From an archaeon (GTDB lineage: Archaea; Undinarchaeota; Undinarchaeia; Undinarchaeales; JALTGF01), in assembly GCA_027077325.1 (NCBI GenBank), contig JALTGF010000044.1:1-13071 (forward strand): DNA of 13,071 nucleotides, written 5' to 3'. Position 1 is the stretch's first letter; every line of letters starts with the position of its first letter. Position numbers and translations under genes: made by a program. The notes beneath the pieces were generated by a model, which worked only from the letters and a program-made list of their open reading frames with translations, was not told where the DNA came from and searched no databases. Below are positions 12,324-13,071 of the stretch, in pieces.

Positions 12324-13071
12324 AAGTAAATCCCAAGGTACTTAACCCTCACATAAACATAAACCACATAAAATCCTATCAAAGTTAATGCTTGCCACTT
12401 TTTCATTCCTTTTGGCTCAAACCAAAGGTAAGCCAAAACAACTAAAGAAACTGCAAACCAGAACGGTAGGTCAAACCAAATTATGTCATGGGCAATTGTA
12501 TAAGTTGAGATTGCGGCGCCAATCCCCATCATAAAAAGTGGGTTTGTTATGTTGCTTCCAATTAAAACTCCGGCAGCCATCCCAACTGATTTTCGGTAAA
12601 TTGCAATAATTGATGTTGTTAATTCAGGAAGCGCTGTCCCAACGCCTATTATTAATGTCCCAATTAGTGTTTCTTTTAGCCCATACATAGCAGAAATGAC
12701 TTCTGCAGAGTTCACAACAATTGCTGCCGAAAGCAAAAGCCCAACAATGCCAACTGGAAGTGCTAATGTATATGCCAGCAAGTGCTTGCTCTGATAATTA
12801 TCAAGTTTGTCTCCAACTTGTTCTTCCCTACCAAGAATCCAAAGATAGATTATATAAAGCCCAGCAAGAGCAAGTCCTTCGACCCTGCTAAGTATCCCGT
12901 TCAATGAAAACAAAAACAGGATTACTATTGAGCCAAGCATAACTATGTAATCTCTCTTTAAGAACTTCTTGCTTGCATAAATTTTCATAAAAAGTGCGAC
13001 AATTCCAAGAATCGCAGTGATCTGAACAATGTTTGAGCCAATGTTTGTGCCAACTGCGATCCCTGACACAT
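12320..13071 (-). CDS. Calcium/sodium (cation) antiporter, CaCA family, 5' end outside the window
   Basis: About 250 C-terminal residues are visible; the frame runs to the window edge and the GTG at 13069 is an internal Val. It begins inside the first alpha-repeat (SGIAVGTNIGSNIVQITAILG) and includes the second, IGVGTALPELTTSIIA followed by GVLIGSNITNPLFMMGIG, plus several further helices. These repeats bind the exchanged ions in YrbG/NCX-type proteins. In the second repeat the family's usual acidic residue after GSNIx is not evident (ITN), which may change ion use or proton coupling. The central loop, GREEQVGDKLDNYQSKH, is short, so there is no large regulatory domain. It would export Ca2+ or another cation in exchange for Na+ or H+; specificity is not readable from sequence. 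Confidence 0.9.
   Translation of the reverse strand, partial: VSGIAVGTNIGSNIVQITAILGIVALFMKIYASKKFLKRDYIVMLGSIVILFLFSLNGILSRVEGLALAGLYIIYLWILGREEQVGDKLDNYQSKHLLAYTLALPVGIVGLLLSAAIVVNSAEVISAMYGLKETLIGTLIIGVGTALPELTTSIIAIYRKSVGMAAGVLIGSNITNPLFMMGIGAAISTYTIAHDIIWFDLPFWFAVSLVVLAYLWFEPKGMKKWQALTLIGFYVVYVYVRVKYLGIYF

Noticed and set aside
1..13071. CRISPR arrays, insertion sequences, rRNA genes or long repeats.
   Set aside because: No regularly spaced repeats, transposase-like protein, terminal inverted repeats or rRNA-like sequence were seen on either strand.

Overview
The window (13,071 bp, AT-rich) comes from an archaeon, most likely a DPANN-type lineage with a small genome. Evidence: archaeal ribosomal protein eL40, KaiC/RAD55-like ATPases, archaeal TATA boxes placed so that several mRNAs would be leaderless (pyrG, the ROK kinase, the gene at 9824), short intergenic gaps and many ATGA-type overlaps. 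The assignment to a Woesearchaeota/Pacearchaeota-like group is inference, resting mainly on a surface-protein domain style remembered from those genomes.

Layout. 1-897: C-terminal part of a membrane-anchored surface protein. 947-3153 (+): CTP synthase, ribosomal protein eL40 (55 aa) and a small four-helix membrane protein. 3200-5567 (+): a translationally coupled sugar-metabolism operon made of a ROK sugar kinase, a short-form 6-phosphogluconate dehydrogenase and a cyclase/kynurenine-formamidase-like metallohydrolase. 5568-9730 (-): an UlaG-like metallo-beta-lactamase hydrolase, an ArsP_2-type membrane exporter, and a cysteine cluster. 9824-12003 (+): four overlapping genes (degenerate KaiC-like protein, 30-aa membrane protein, 7TM protein, KaiC-family ATPase). 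12057-12323 (+): an uncertain 88-aa ORF. 12320-13071 (-): C-terminal part of a Ca2+/cation antiporter.

The most striking part is the cysteine cluster. Read on the minus strand it runs: an archaeal promoter; a nearly leaderless 9-codon ORF, MKLNLCCCC, ending in four Cys codons; tRNA-Cys(GCA); cysteine synthase; cysteinyl-tRNA synthetase. The synthase has a strong ribosome-binding site and ATG, but this start is out of frame with the enzyme. It opens a 14-codon ORF whose only Cys codon is the last one before the stop (CTT TGC TAG), and a +1 slip CUU to UUU there, as in bacterial prfB, would enter the enzyme frame. If real, this is a cysteine-sensing control region acting both by a poly-Cys leader peptide and by hungry-codon frameshifting. 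A simple 1-nt indel in the A5 run is the main competing explanation for the frameshift; the poly-Cys leader does not depend on it.

The second candidate system is the 9824-12003 cassette, a possible membrane-sensor/KaiC signalling module of a pseudo-ATPase, a micro-membrane protein, a 7TM protein and an active KaiC ATPase.
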